DNA of 6,105 bases. Origin: Oscillospiraceae bacterium. GTDB lineage: Bacteria > Bacillota > Clostridia > Oscillospirales > Ruminococcaceae. The notes below the pieces were generated by a model that made no database searches, had not been told where the DNA came from, and worked only from the letters and a program-made list of their open reading frames with translations. Of the stretch, positions 1 through 6,006 are shown one piece after another; position 1 is the stretch's first letter, and every line of letters begins with the position of its first letter. The position numbers were made by a program, and so were the translations under genes. The stretch is taken from contig JAHHUA010000102.1 of NCBI GenBank assembly GCA_020024235.1, positions 1 to 6,105 on the forward strand, written 5' to 3'.

Positions 1-282
1 GTCCTGTATAGATTCTAAAGCACTGCTATCGGATTTTTCTATTTGCATATATGGGAAAATTATTGCTAATGCCACCATAACAGCAATAGGCAAAGCAAAT
101 TTTTTAGTGAAAATAATAAGGTTGTTTTGGTACTGTTTTTTTATAGGTGGATTGGGGATAACATCTTCTATAAGACAGAGGAGATTTTCGGATTTGAGAG
201 AATCGGGGAGTTTAATTTCTTTATCAATATCTTTTAATTGTTTTTCAAATTTTAATATAATTTCTTTTTCTTGATTATTCAT
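1..282 (-). CDS. Partial single-pass membrane protein, probable anti-sigma factor (N-terminal 94 residues)
   Basis: This is the start of a gene that runs off the left edge of the window; 94 codons are visible and the frame stays open to base 1. The start is ATG at 282, preceded by a near-perfect Shine-Dalgarno (AAGGAGGA at 288-295, 5-nt spacing) lying inside the end of the sigma factor gene. The two genes overlap by 8 bp (275-282), which suggests translational coupling. Residues 1-60 are charged and presumably cytoplasmic, with a motif IKLPDSLKSENL near residues 23-34. A hydrophobic segment follows at about residues 62-78 (FALPIAVMVALAIIFPYM), and then a polar, presumably extracytoplasmic region begins. 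A short cytoplasmic head plus one membrane segment directly after an ECF sigma gene is the classic arrangement of a membrane-bound anti-sigma factor. The SL-x-PEN-like motif recalls Clostridia proteins that carry a C-terminal beta-propeller, but that region lies outside the window. No zinc-finger HxxxCxxC motif is seen. The function is inferred mainly from position. Confidence 0.7.
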   Translation of the reverse strand, partial: MNNQEKEIILKFEKQLKDIDKEIKLPDSLKSENLLCLIEDVIPNPPIKKQYQNNLIIFTKKFALPIAVMVALAIIFPYMQIEKSDSSALESIQD

Positions 283-820
283 TAAAATCCTCCTTTTCTG
301 TCAATATTTTTCTGAGTTTAGCATAAGTTCGGTGAAGTTTTGAACTTACAGTACCATGGGGCATATCTAATATTTTTGAAATTTCTTTGGTAGTATAGCC
401 ATGTATAACATATAAAAGAACAATTTCTCTTTCTTCAAAAGATACTTTATCCAAAGCTGCAATAACAGTTGATTTTTCACTGATGTCTTTTTCCATGTCG
501 GTTTTTTCATCACAAAGGTCGGTAAATTCTTCTATATCTGAGTTAGATCTGCCTTTAATATATTCGGAAACTTTTCTTTTGCATCGTATGTATAAGATGC
601 GCATAATCCATGGTTTAAAACTTGCTAAATCTCTCAGTGATTTAATACTTTTATAAGCCTCCACAAATGTTTCACTGACTACATCTTCAGCATCATATGT
701 GTTGCCTAAATTAAAAAGAGCCAGTTTATATAAATCAGTGGAAATACTGTCATATATTTGACCAAAGGCTTCTTTATCGCCGTTTTTGGCTTTTTCCACT
801 GTTTCAACAGATATTTTCAT
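275..820 (-). CDS. ECF-family RNA polymerase sigma factor
   Basis: This 181-residue protein has the size and layout of a group 4 (extracytoplasmic function) sigma-70 factor, which redirects RNA polymerase to a small stress- or signal-responsive regulon. Region 2 spans about residues 15-85. It includes the core-binding, -10-reading segment DAEDVVSETFVEAYKSI and the following FKPWIMRILYIRCKRK. After an acidic linker (about 90-118), region 4 at about 120-173 contains the helix-turn-helix YTTKEISKILDMPHGTVSSK, which reads the -35 element. Regions 1 and 3 are absent, as usual for ECF factors. The ATG at 820 is supported by AAAGGTGGTG at 825-834, close to the consensus ribosome binding site. The stop overlaps the start of the downstream membrane protein by 8 bp, so the two probably form a sigma/anti-sigma unit. 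I cannot assign a specific ECF subgroup or inducing signal. Confidence 0.92.
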   Translation of the reverse strand: MKISVETVEKAKNGDKEAFGQIYDSISTDLYKLALFNLGNTYDAEDVVSETFVEAYKSIKSLRDLASFKPWIMRILYIRCKRKVSEYIKGRSNSDIEEFTDLCDEKTDMEKDISEKSTVIAALDKVSFEEREIVLLYVIHGYTTKEISKILDMPHGTVSSKLHRTYAKLRKILTEKEDFNE

Positions 821-824
821 TTTG

Positions 825-834
825 CACCACCTTT
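825..834 (-). promoter_or_regulatory. Ribosome binding site of the ECF sigma gene
   Basis: The minus strand reads AAAGGTGGTG, which differs from AAAGGAGGTG by one base, and lies 4 nt before the ATG at 820. It fixes this start codon. Confidence 0.75.
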
Positions 835-845
835 TTTATTATAGG

Positions 846-887
846 CACTACAAATGAATATTATAAAGACCATATTCATTTATAGTG
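846..887 (-). promoter_or_regulatory. Long hairpin in the probable 5' leader of the sigma factor mRNA
   Basis: Arms at 872-887 (CACTATAAATGAATAT on the minus strand) and 846-861 (ATATTCATTTGTAGTG) pair over 16 positions around a 10-nt loop (862-871). Fifteen pairs are Watson-Crick. The sixteenth (882 with 851) is U·G in minus-strand RNA but A/C in plus-strand RNA, so the fold is unbroken only in the sigma-gene orientation. The hairpin ends 11 nt before the ribosome binding site and is not followed by a U tract, so it is not an ordinary terminator. It could be a 5' stabilising stem, a protein-binding RNA site, or a DNA operator between the divergent genes. The structure is read directly from sequence; the role is unknown. 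Confidence 0.6.
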
Positions 888-902
888 TGTGTAATTTATT
901 AT

Positions 903-932
903 ATATTATTGCATAATTTTTAAAAAAGTCAA
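903..932 (-). promoter_or_regulatory. Candidate housekeeping-type promoter for the sigma/anti-sigma pair
   Basis: The minus strand carries TTGACT (927-932), a good -35 match, followed after 18 nt by TAATAT (903-908), a 4-of-6 match to TATAAT. Transcription would begin near 895-897, about 75 nt upstream of the sigma start codon, and would place the 846-887 hairpin at the very 5' end of the message. The region is so A+T-rich that -10-like hexamers occur by chance. I did not see a convincing ECF-type autoregulatory promoter (AAC-containing -35 with a CGT-type -10). Confidence 0.35.
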
Positions 933-965
933 TTAAAATAAAAGTCTTTTAAAAATTAACTTTTA

Positions 966-988
966 GTTATATAATATAGCTATATAAC
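966..988. promoter_or_regulatory. Perfect 8-bp dyad upstream of the LysR gene, candidate operator
   Basis: GTTATATA (966-973) and TATATAAC (981-988) form a perfect inverted repeat with a 7-bp spacer, 22 bp upstream of the LysR start codon. A TATAAT hexamer (970-975) lies inside the left arm and could be the -10 of the lysR promoter, although no good -35 is seen 16-18 bp upstream. LysR regulators commonly bind interrupted dyads near their own divergent promoters, so autoregulation is plausible. The dyad has A-N11-T rather than the classical T-N11-A polarity, and it is almost wholly A/T, so chance is a serious alternative. Confidence 0.35.
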
Positions 989-998
989 ATATATAATT

Positions 999-1006
999 GG
1001 ATGTGA
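999..1006 (+). promoter_or_regulatory. Ribosome binding site selecting the TTG start of the LysR gene
   Basis: GGATGTGA at 999-1006 matches the GGAGGTGA ribosome binding consensus with one mismatch and lies 4 nt before TTG at 1011. No ATG or GTG occurs in frame between this site and the conserved N-terminal helix, so TTG is the start. The ATG at 1001 is immediately followed by TGA and is not used. Confidence 0.6.
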
Positions 1007-1010
1007 AATT

Positions 1011-1913
1011 TTGAGTATTAATTTTGAATATTACAAAGTATTTTATTATGTAGCTCAATGTGGAAGTATATCTGGAGCAGCTAATAAACTTTTTATTTCA
1101 CAGCCGGCTGTTAGTCAGGCAGTGAAGCAACTGGAAACCAGTCTTGGAAGTATTCTTTTTTACAGAACTCCAAAAGGAGTAAAACTTACCACCGAAGGTG
1201 ATGCATTGTATTCATATATAGCTCAGGGATGCGACTGTTTTTTACAGGCAGAAAGTATGTTTAAAGATATACTAAGCCTTCAATCCGGTGAAATTCGCAT
1301 AGGTGCCAGTGATATGACTTTACAATTTTGTCTTTTACCTTATTTAGAGAAATTTCATCAGGAATATCCTCATATAAAAATAAAAGTTACCAATGCTCCT
1401 ACTCCTGAAACCATAGAAAACCTAAAAAACGGGGATATAGATTTTGGTGTGGTAACTTCACCTTTTCCACAGGGCAAATGGTTGGATGTTCATGATGTAG
1501 GTTCTGTTCAGGATATATTTGTAGCAGGAAAAAAATTTCAGCATTTAAAATATAAAACTGTAAGACTTAATGAACTTGCCAATTATCCTCTCATAATGCT
1601 TGAGGGCAATACCAGTACAAGAAGATTTATAGATGATTTTATGAGTTTTAACGGGCAGAGAATAGCTCCCGAATTTGAACTTGCCACCAGTGAGCTTATA
1701 GTTAAATTTGCAACAAAAGGTATGGGTGTTGGGTGTGTGGTAAAAGATTTTGCCGAAGATTCATTGATGAATGGTCAGCTTTTTGAACTTAATCTTGAAA
1801 CTCCCATACCTTCACGAAAAATGTGTATAATAACTCACAGTAAAATTCCGGTATGTGCGGCAGGCAAAAAACTTTTGATAATGATTCAAAATACAGAAAA
1901 GAAACTATCTTAA
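1011..1913 (+). CDS. LysR-type transcriptional regulator
   Basis: This 300-residue protein is a DNA-binding regulator with the standard LysR length and two-domain order. Residues 1-62 form the winged helix-turn-helix (FEYYKVFYYVAQCGSISGAA, then the recognition helix in SQPAVSQAVKQLE and the wing around FYRTPKGVKLTTEG). A linker helix follows, and residues about 90-292 match the periplasmic-binding-protein-like effector domain (segments SGEIRIGASD, FLPYLEKFHQEYPHIKI in sense, GDIDFGVVTSP, and GMGVGCVVKDFAED near the end). The effector cannot be deduced. The gene starts with TTG and reads away from the ECF sigma gene, so the shared 190-bp intergenic region is the natural place for its binding site. 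Its 3' end overlaps the convergent DHHW-like gene by 9 bp. Because LysR proteins often regulate a divergent neighbour, the sigma/anti-sigma pair is the most obvious candidate target, but this is inference only. Confidence 0.93.
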   Translation: MSINFEYYKVFYYVAQCGSISGAANKLFISQPAVSQAVKQLETSLGSILFYRTPKGVKLTTEGDALYSYIAQGCDCFLQAESMFKDILSLQSGEIRIGASDMTLQFCLLPYLEKFHQEYPHIKIKVTNAPTPETIENLKNGDIDFGVVTSPFPQGKWLDVHDVGSVQDIFVAGKKFQHLKYKTVRLNELANYPLIMLEGNTSTRRFIDDFMSFNGQRIAPEFELATSELIVKFATKGMGVGCVVKDFAEDSLMNGQLFELNLETPIPSRKMCIITHSKIPVCAAGKKLLIMIQNTEKKLS

Positions 1914-3002
1914 ATTTTCAGTGACATCATTGTGCATAAAATTATCGGATGAAAAAGAGAATAAAACTTTATCATAAGCCTTTACATCCAAATCTTTGTA
2001 TATATCTGTGGGAGCAGTATCTGTATTGATATATGTTACCGTTTCATAATTTACAGTCAAAAATGGAAGATAGCTCATAACTGTTTTGTCCCCATAAATA
2101 AGCAGTTTTAATGAATTGGGAGAATCTATTTTTATGTCAATTCTATCAGCTGAACCACCCAAAAATATATCATAAGGGCTGCCTGTTTTAGCAGCTTCAT
2201 CAGGATACAACTCATAATAGGTGTTTAATTCGCCGTTTTTTAATCTGGTAACTCGGTATTCTCTTGAAAATTTTGAAAATTTATATGAAGATATTTTGTC
2301 GGGACTTACTGATTTATAAGGTGATTGATTGTAAATATCCCCATAAAAATCTTGTGTATAGTGTTTAATTTCAAATCTTTCCAAAGGGTGAGCCGGAATA
2401 TGAAGTCTTTTGGCTATTTGTTCATAAACATAATATCCCCCAAGTCCTGTTAAATTGGTATCGGTTTTATAATAAATATATTTATCATTGTTGGCAAAAA
2501 GAGTGGGATATACATTTATGGTAGAAACATGGCTGTTAAAATCCAAATATATATTTTCTATAAAAGATTTTTCGTTAAAAAGTCTGTTTCTGTATAATGA
2601 ATCTATTTCCTGCTGTTTTATGGAACAGGCAGCAGGAATAATTATGGCATATGTGGGAATACGGTATGTGTCAGCAAAATTTATAATTGTCTGTACATTG
2701 GCGTCTGTCAGGTTATAATCGGGATTTTTTACCACTTTTAAAAGGCTGTCATTGGATATATATATGTCATTTTGCTCTTTTTCACCGCTGAAAAATTTAA
2801 TATTTACAGCTAATTCTTTCAATTTATGAGAAAAAGGAATATTTGCTTTAAGCATTTCCTCTGTCTGATTAAAAATCGACAGAGGATCTTTGTTAAAAGA
2901 TATATTTAAGCTATTATTGGCAACGGCATTATATAAAGTTAAAATTAATGTAACTAAAATTATAAATATAATACAAATTGCCGAAATTCTTTTTGCTTTC
3001 AA
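1905..3002 (-). CDS. DHHW-family (AlgJ/AlgX-like) membrane-anchored protein lacking the catalytic residues
   Basis: This 365-residue protein has one N-terminal membrane anchor (about residues 7-27), and the rest is predicted to be outside the membrane. Its layout follows the DHHW family, SGNH-like partners of MBOAT acetyltransferases: YIYYKT before the signature (about 176-180), GLGGYYVYEQIAKRL after it, DFYGDIYNQSPYKS in the middle, YDIFLGG around 277-283, and SYLPFLTVNYETVTYIN near the C-terminus. The family signature D-H-H-W is here D181-T-N-L184. The usual KDSYANS-type segment carrying the nucleophilic serine reads YGDKTVMS, with Lys306 at the serine position. Two of three catalytic triad positions are therefore apparently lost, while the frame is intact. 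The start is TTG at 3002, chosen because AAGGAAGTG lies about 9 nt upstream, an in-frame stop lies at 3021-3023, and the first in-frame ATG (residue 49) would delete the anchor. It follows the MBOAT gene by 33 bp and is probably its partner. I infer a non-catalytic role; the motif alignment is from memory. Confidence 0.8.
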   Translation of the reverse strand: MKAKRISAICIIFIILVTLILTLYNAVANNSLNISFNKDPLSIFNQTEEMLKANIPFSHKLKELAVNIKFFSGEKEQNDIYISNDSLLKVVKNPDYNLTDANVQTIINFADTYRIPTYAIIIPAACSIKQQEIDSLYRNRLFNEKSFIENIYLDFNSHVSTINVYPTLFANNDKYIYYKTDTNLTGLGGYYVYEQIAKRLHIPAHPLERFEIKHYTQDFYGDIYNQSPYKSVSPDKISSYKFSKFSREYRVTRLKNGELNTYYELYPDEAAKTGSPYDIFLGGSADRIDIKIDSPNSLKLLIYGDKTVMSYLPFLTVNYETVTYINTDTAPTDIYKDLDVKAYDKVLFSFSSDNFMHNDVTENLR

Positions 3003-3035
3003 GTAAAATTCACTTCCTTTTTAACAATGGGATTT

Positions 3036-4361
3036 TCATATGATAAATGAACAGGCACAAATTAAAATAAACACATTAAGCATGGCAGAGAAAAGTTCCC
3101 AAAATACAGGGAATCTTTTAATAAAAAATCTTGTAATTCTGTTCCAGATGCTTGTGGAAAGCACTAATGCCAGAAGTAACACAACAAAATTAGAAGTAAA
3201 AATAAACAAAGTATTGCTGTCATACAGTTCCATATGTCCAAAGCCAAACATAGTGGTAAGGTACATTGCCGTATCACCTATATTTGTTCCCAGCATAATG
3301 GAAAATGACATCATTATAGCACAAAATGTAATAAATCTTTGAAGAAAAGCAGGAAGGTGTTTCCATAATTTTGGATAGGCATATTGTTCCAAAATAATAA
3401 GAATACCAAAGTAAACTCCCCAAAGCAGGCAGTTTAATCTAAAGCCATACCATACACCTATCAGCATGGAAACCAGCAAAATATTAAACATAGCTGACAA
3501 TGTGCCGTTACTTTTCCCACCTAACTGAATATAAACATAATTTTTGACATATTGATTGACTGTGATATTAAATCTTGCAAAAAATTCATCTAAACTTCTT
3601 GCCTGAAAGGGATAAAAAAATCCATTTGGCAATTCAAAGGAAAACATAAGACCTATTCCTTTTGCTATGTCAAAATAAGCTGACAGTGTAAAATAAAGCG
3701 AAAATGCAAAGCTCAGCATTAAAAGCCATGATGCTAATACAGAAAGCTCATGAAACGGTATGGAAAGCAGATTTTCATACATATTGACAAGGGTATCTGC
3801 AATAATAATTTTTTTTGCAAATCCGCTTATAAATAATACAATTCCTTTGCTGATACTGCTCAGTGAAGGTCTTATTTTTGTTATTTGTGGTTTTAGAAAA
3901 CTGTATTTTACAAGGGGTCCAAAGTATAATGATGGAAAAAACATCATTATAGAAAGATATCTGAATATATTTTTGTCTGCATTGTATTGGTTTTTGTATA
4001 CATCTATTACATAACCCATGCCCATAAACGATGTAAACATTATTCCGAATATTGAAGTGTAACCCAATATTTGAAATTCAATACTGAAATATAAAAGTAT
4101 TCCTATATTTTTAAAAACATTTAAAATCATGACCATTTTCCGCATTAGATTTCCGTTTTTTCCGCTTAGATATATGGCACTCAAATAGTCATAAAACAAT
4201 GAAATCATTACAAACGGAAGGACTTTATAGTCCACCGACATATAATAAAACAGTGAAATAAAAGTTAGAATATGGGCTTTGAATTTATTTGGTGTTACAT
4301 AGTACAAACTCAAAGATACGGGAAGAAAAATAAAAATAAATGTCAAGCTGAACATATTCAT
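3036..4361 (-). CDS. MBOAT (AlgI-type) polytopic membrane protein without the catalytic histidines
   Basis: This 441-residue protein, rich in hydrophobic segments (about ten or more), follows the AlgI/DltB-type MBOAT plan from end to end: MFSLTFIFIFLPVSLSLYY at the N-terminus, YVIDVYKNQ and FFPSLYFGPLVKY (about 117-152), GFAKKIIIADTL, LSAYFDIAKGIGLMF followed by FYPFQARSLDEFF, then YVYIQLGG and GVWYG. Active members read WRRWHIS and GLWHGA, and commonly LLHG; here the histidine positions are Asn265, Tyr305 and Phe318. The spacing between the first two is 40 residues, as in active homologues, so the alignment is gapless. Active members transfer an acyl group across the membrane to a DHHW/AlgX-type partner; this one probably cannot do so by the usual chemistry. 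The ATG at 4361 has GAGGTGAT just upstream, beginning right after the stop of the preceding gene (13-bp gap). The length is slightly short for the family. A scaffold, channel or regulatory role is conjecture. Confidence 0.87.
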   Translation of the reverse strand: MNMFSLTFIFIFLPVSLSLYYVTPNKFKAHILTFISLFYYMSVDYKVLPFVMISLFYDYLSAIYLSGKNGNLMRKMVMILNVFKNIGILLYFSIEFQILGYTSIFGIMFTSFMGMGYVIDVYKNQYNADKNIFRYLSIMMFFPSLYFGPLVKYSFLKPQITKIRPSLSSISKGIVLFISGFAKKIIIADTLVNMYENLLSIPFHELSVLASWLLMLSFAFSLYFTLSAYFDIAKGIGLMFSFELPNGFFYPFQARSLDEFFARFNITVNQYVKNYVYIQLGGKSNGTLSAMFNILLVSMLIGVWYGFRLNCLLWGVYFGILIILEQYAYPKLWKHLPAFLQRFITFCAIMMSFSIMLGTNIGDTAMYLTTMFGFGHMELYDSNTLFIFTSNFVVLLLALVLSTSIWNRITRFFIKRFPVFWELFSAMLNVFILICACSFII

Positions 4362-4374
4362 TTTATCACCTCAT

Positions 4375-4968
4375 TTACTTTATTTTTTCCATTACTTTCT
4401 TGTATTCTTCTTTGGTCATCATGGCATTTAAAGTGGATATAAGAGTATTTGCTGACATTCTTTCAGGCAGATTTAACTCTTTTAAAAGTTTTTGACGGAT
4501 TAAAGAGCTGTTTTCTCCGCCGGATAAACCGTCATCTGCAAAGTCAGCTTTTGTAATGGGGTTATTGTTTACTTTTTGTGTTTCTCCAAAAACACCGGCT
4601 TTATTTAAAGCTTCCAAAATAACTTGTTTGGAAACACCTTCAACACCCAGTTTTCCCTCAGCGGAGGGTTTTTCCTTACGCTTTTCTTTTCCCAGAATAT
4701 CCGGGATAAAAACATTTATAACTTTGGATTTATCCAGTGAACCGCAGATGTAATTGCGGATTTTAAATCCTGCTGTATCCGAATCAGTTATAATAATAAG
4801 TCCGCAGGTGTCAGCCATACGGCGGAGAAATCTGAGTTTTTCTTTGTCTTTATAAATTCTGAAACCGCCTGTTTCTATTATATTGGCATCAATAAAAGAA
4901 CTTAGCTTTATTTTATCGTATTTGCCCTCAACTACAACAGTTTGTTTCAGTATAATTTTATTGTTCAT
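4375..4968 (-). CDS. Toprim-domain protein, ribonuclease M5-like (DUF4093-type C-terminus)
   Basis: This 197-residue protein begins with a toprim fold. TVVVEGKYD carries the conserved glutamate (Glu14), and IIITDSDTAGFKIR carries the DxD metal-binding pair (Asp62, Asp64). A segment EGKLGVEGVSKQVILEALNKAG follows in sense at about 104-125, resembling the GVE-containing stretch after the toprim domain of RNase M5. A Gly/Asp-rich linker and a C-terminal helical region (about 150-197) fit the DUF4093 domain. RNase M5 matures 5S rRNA precursor in low-GC Gram-positives and is about 186 residues in Bacillus, so the length fits. Differences are DSD instead of the usual DPD, and TGGF instead of TNGS after the glutamate strand. 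It may therefore be a paralogue rather than the 5S maturase, and I give no gene symbol. The ATG at 4968 lies 1 bp after the holA stop, with its ribosome binding site (GAGGAA) inside the last holA codons. Confidence 0.8.
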   Translation of the reverse strand: MNNKIILKQTVVVEGKYDKIKLSSFIDANIIETGGFRIYKDKEKLRFLRRMADTCGLIIITDSDTAGFKIRNYICGSLDKSKVINVFIPDILGKEKRKEKPSAEGKLGVEGVSKQVILEALNKAGVFGETQKVNNNPITKADFADDGLSGGENSSLIRQKLLKELNLPERMSANTLISTLNAMMTKEEYKKVMEKIK

Positions 4969-4969
4969 A

Positions 4970-5998
4970 TTAATATTTCCTCAAGGTCATAATTTCGGTT
5001 ATGGCTTTTTCTATTATAAAATCCCCAGGCAGGGGGCTGGATTTTATACTCAAATCAGCTTCTGCCAAAATTGAAATTATTTTTATAATTTGTGATTCAT
5101 TATATTTTTTACAGTCATCATAAGCATTTCTTATGCGAAAATCTCCGGGGCGCAGTCCGAAAAGTTCACTGCTTTCATCTTTTGAAACTCCTTTATCCAA
5201 AGAGATTTTTGCCTTATATACATTGCAGTAAAAATTGTAAAGCACTCCTAAAATTTTAAGGGGCTCCTCTCTTAAAATCAGCAGCTTGTGAAGTATATCC
5301 AAAGCTTTTGCTAAATTTCCCCGATTCATACAGCTGCTGAGGTCATAAAGCTGTGCCTCTACAGTAGGAATTACGGTTTTTTCAATCATATCATCGGTTA
5401 TGGGATTTTTATTGGCATAGGCTGTGAGCTTTGCCAGTTCATAAGAGAGCTTATTCATATCGTTTCCACACATGGAAATAATATTTTGTGCCTGATTTTT
5501 TTCTATGGAGGATTCTGCTTTTTTTACATATGTCATAACATATTTTATTAAATCTGTTTCTTTTCTTTCGCCTAGGCAAACAGCAGCACCGTATTTATCA
5601 CAGAGATTTAATAAATTTTTATGTGAGGCAGCTTTACCCGGATTAAAACTGTCAGATTTAATTTTAAATATTACAATGGAAAATTCGGGAATATCGGAAA
5701 GAAATTCTTCCAGATATTTGTTGTCTAAGATTTCTTTTGACGGTTCATTTATTATAATTAGCCGTTTATTACTGAAAAACGGAAGGGATTCAGCTACATC
5801 AGAAATTGCTTTCAGCAGTGTATTTTCTCCGTCAAAGTTTGTAATATTAAATCCGCTGTCCTCTTTTACAAATATATCAGAAAGTTTTTGGCTGTATAGG
5901 TCAATAAGGTAACTTTCTTCTCCATACAGTAAATATAAATTGTAATATTTTTTTTCTTTTATGTCTTTTAATAAATCCTTTTCGGTTTGATAAATCAT
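4970..5998 (-). CDS. holA: DNA polymerase III delta subunit
   Basis: This 342-residue protein is the delta subunit of the clamp loader, which opens the beta sliding clamp and loads it on primed DNA. The N-terminus shows the family hallmark YNLYLLYGEESYLIDLYSQ (about 18-36), followed by FNITNFDGEN and SLPFFSNKRLIIINEP (about 72-87), which belong to the clamp-binding AAA+-like domain. A central part resembles domain II (ISMCGNDMNKLSYELAKLTAY), and the helical C-terminal collar domain contains LLILREEPLKILGVLYN and ends with DLSIKSSPLPGDFIIEKAI. The length is typical (about 340). The start is ATG at 5998; GGAGAG at 6010-6015 is the likely ribosome binding site, at a slightly long 11-nt spacing. 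The preceding gene ends 8 bp upstream and the toprim gene begins 1 bp downstream, so these genes are co-transcribed. Confidence 0.93.
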   Translation of the reverse strand: MIYQTEKDLLKDIKEKKYYNLYLLYGEESYLIDLYSQKLSDIFVKEDSGFNITNFDGENTLLKAISDVAESLPFFSNKRLIIINEPSKEILDNKYLEEFLSDIPEFSIVIFKIKSDSFNPGKAASHKNLLNLCDKYGAAVCLGERKETDLIKYVMTYVKKAESSIEKNQAQNIISMCGNDMNKLSYELAKLTAYANKNPITDDMIEKTVIPTVEAQLYDLSSCMNRGNLAKALDILHKLLILREEPLKILGVLYNFYCNVYKAKISLDKGVSKDESSELFGLRPGDFRIRNAYDDCKKYNESQIIKIISILAEADLSIKSSPLPGDFIIEKAITEIMTLRKY

Positions 5999-6006
5999 AT
6001 AAATGC

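Noticed and set aside
862..867. TATAAT on the minus strand (and another at 838-843) as an alternative sigma-gene -10
   Set aside because: Neither has a -35-like hexamer at 16-18 nt. The first lies in the hairpin loop and the second is too close to the ribosome binding site.
1868..1890. CAAAA / TTTTG pairing with a T run near the lysR end, as a terminator for the minus-strand operon
   Set aside because: The stem is only five A/T-rich pairs with a one- or two-base loop, so it is too weak to call a terminator.
2488..2718. A 76-codon plus-strand open frame inside the DHHW-like gene, and similar short frames at 3040-3342, 3760-4014, 4556-4753 and 4883-5074
   Set aside because: All are antisense shadows of genes with recognisable domains. 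None has supporting context such as a promoter or an independent gene neighbourhood.
1905..4361. Calling the MBOAT and DHHW-like genes pseudogenes
   Set aside because: Both frames are uninterrupted, near family length, with good ribosome binding sites and preserved scaffold motifs. Only the catalytic residues are replaced, so they are annotated as genes encoding probable pseudoenzymes.
5505..5912. A 135-codon open frame on the plus strand opposite holA
   Set aside because: It lies entirely antisense to a well-supported holA gene and its translation shows no family features; it reflects the codon use of the opposite strand.
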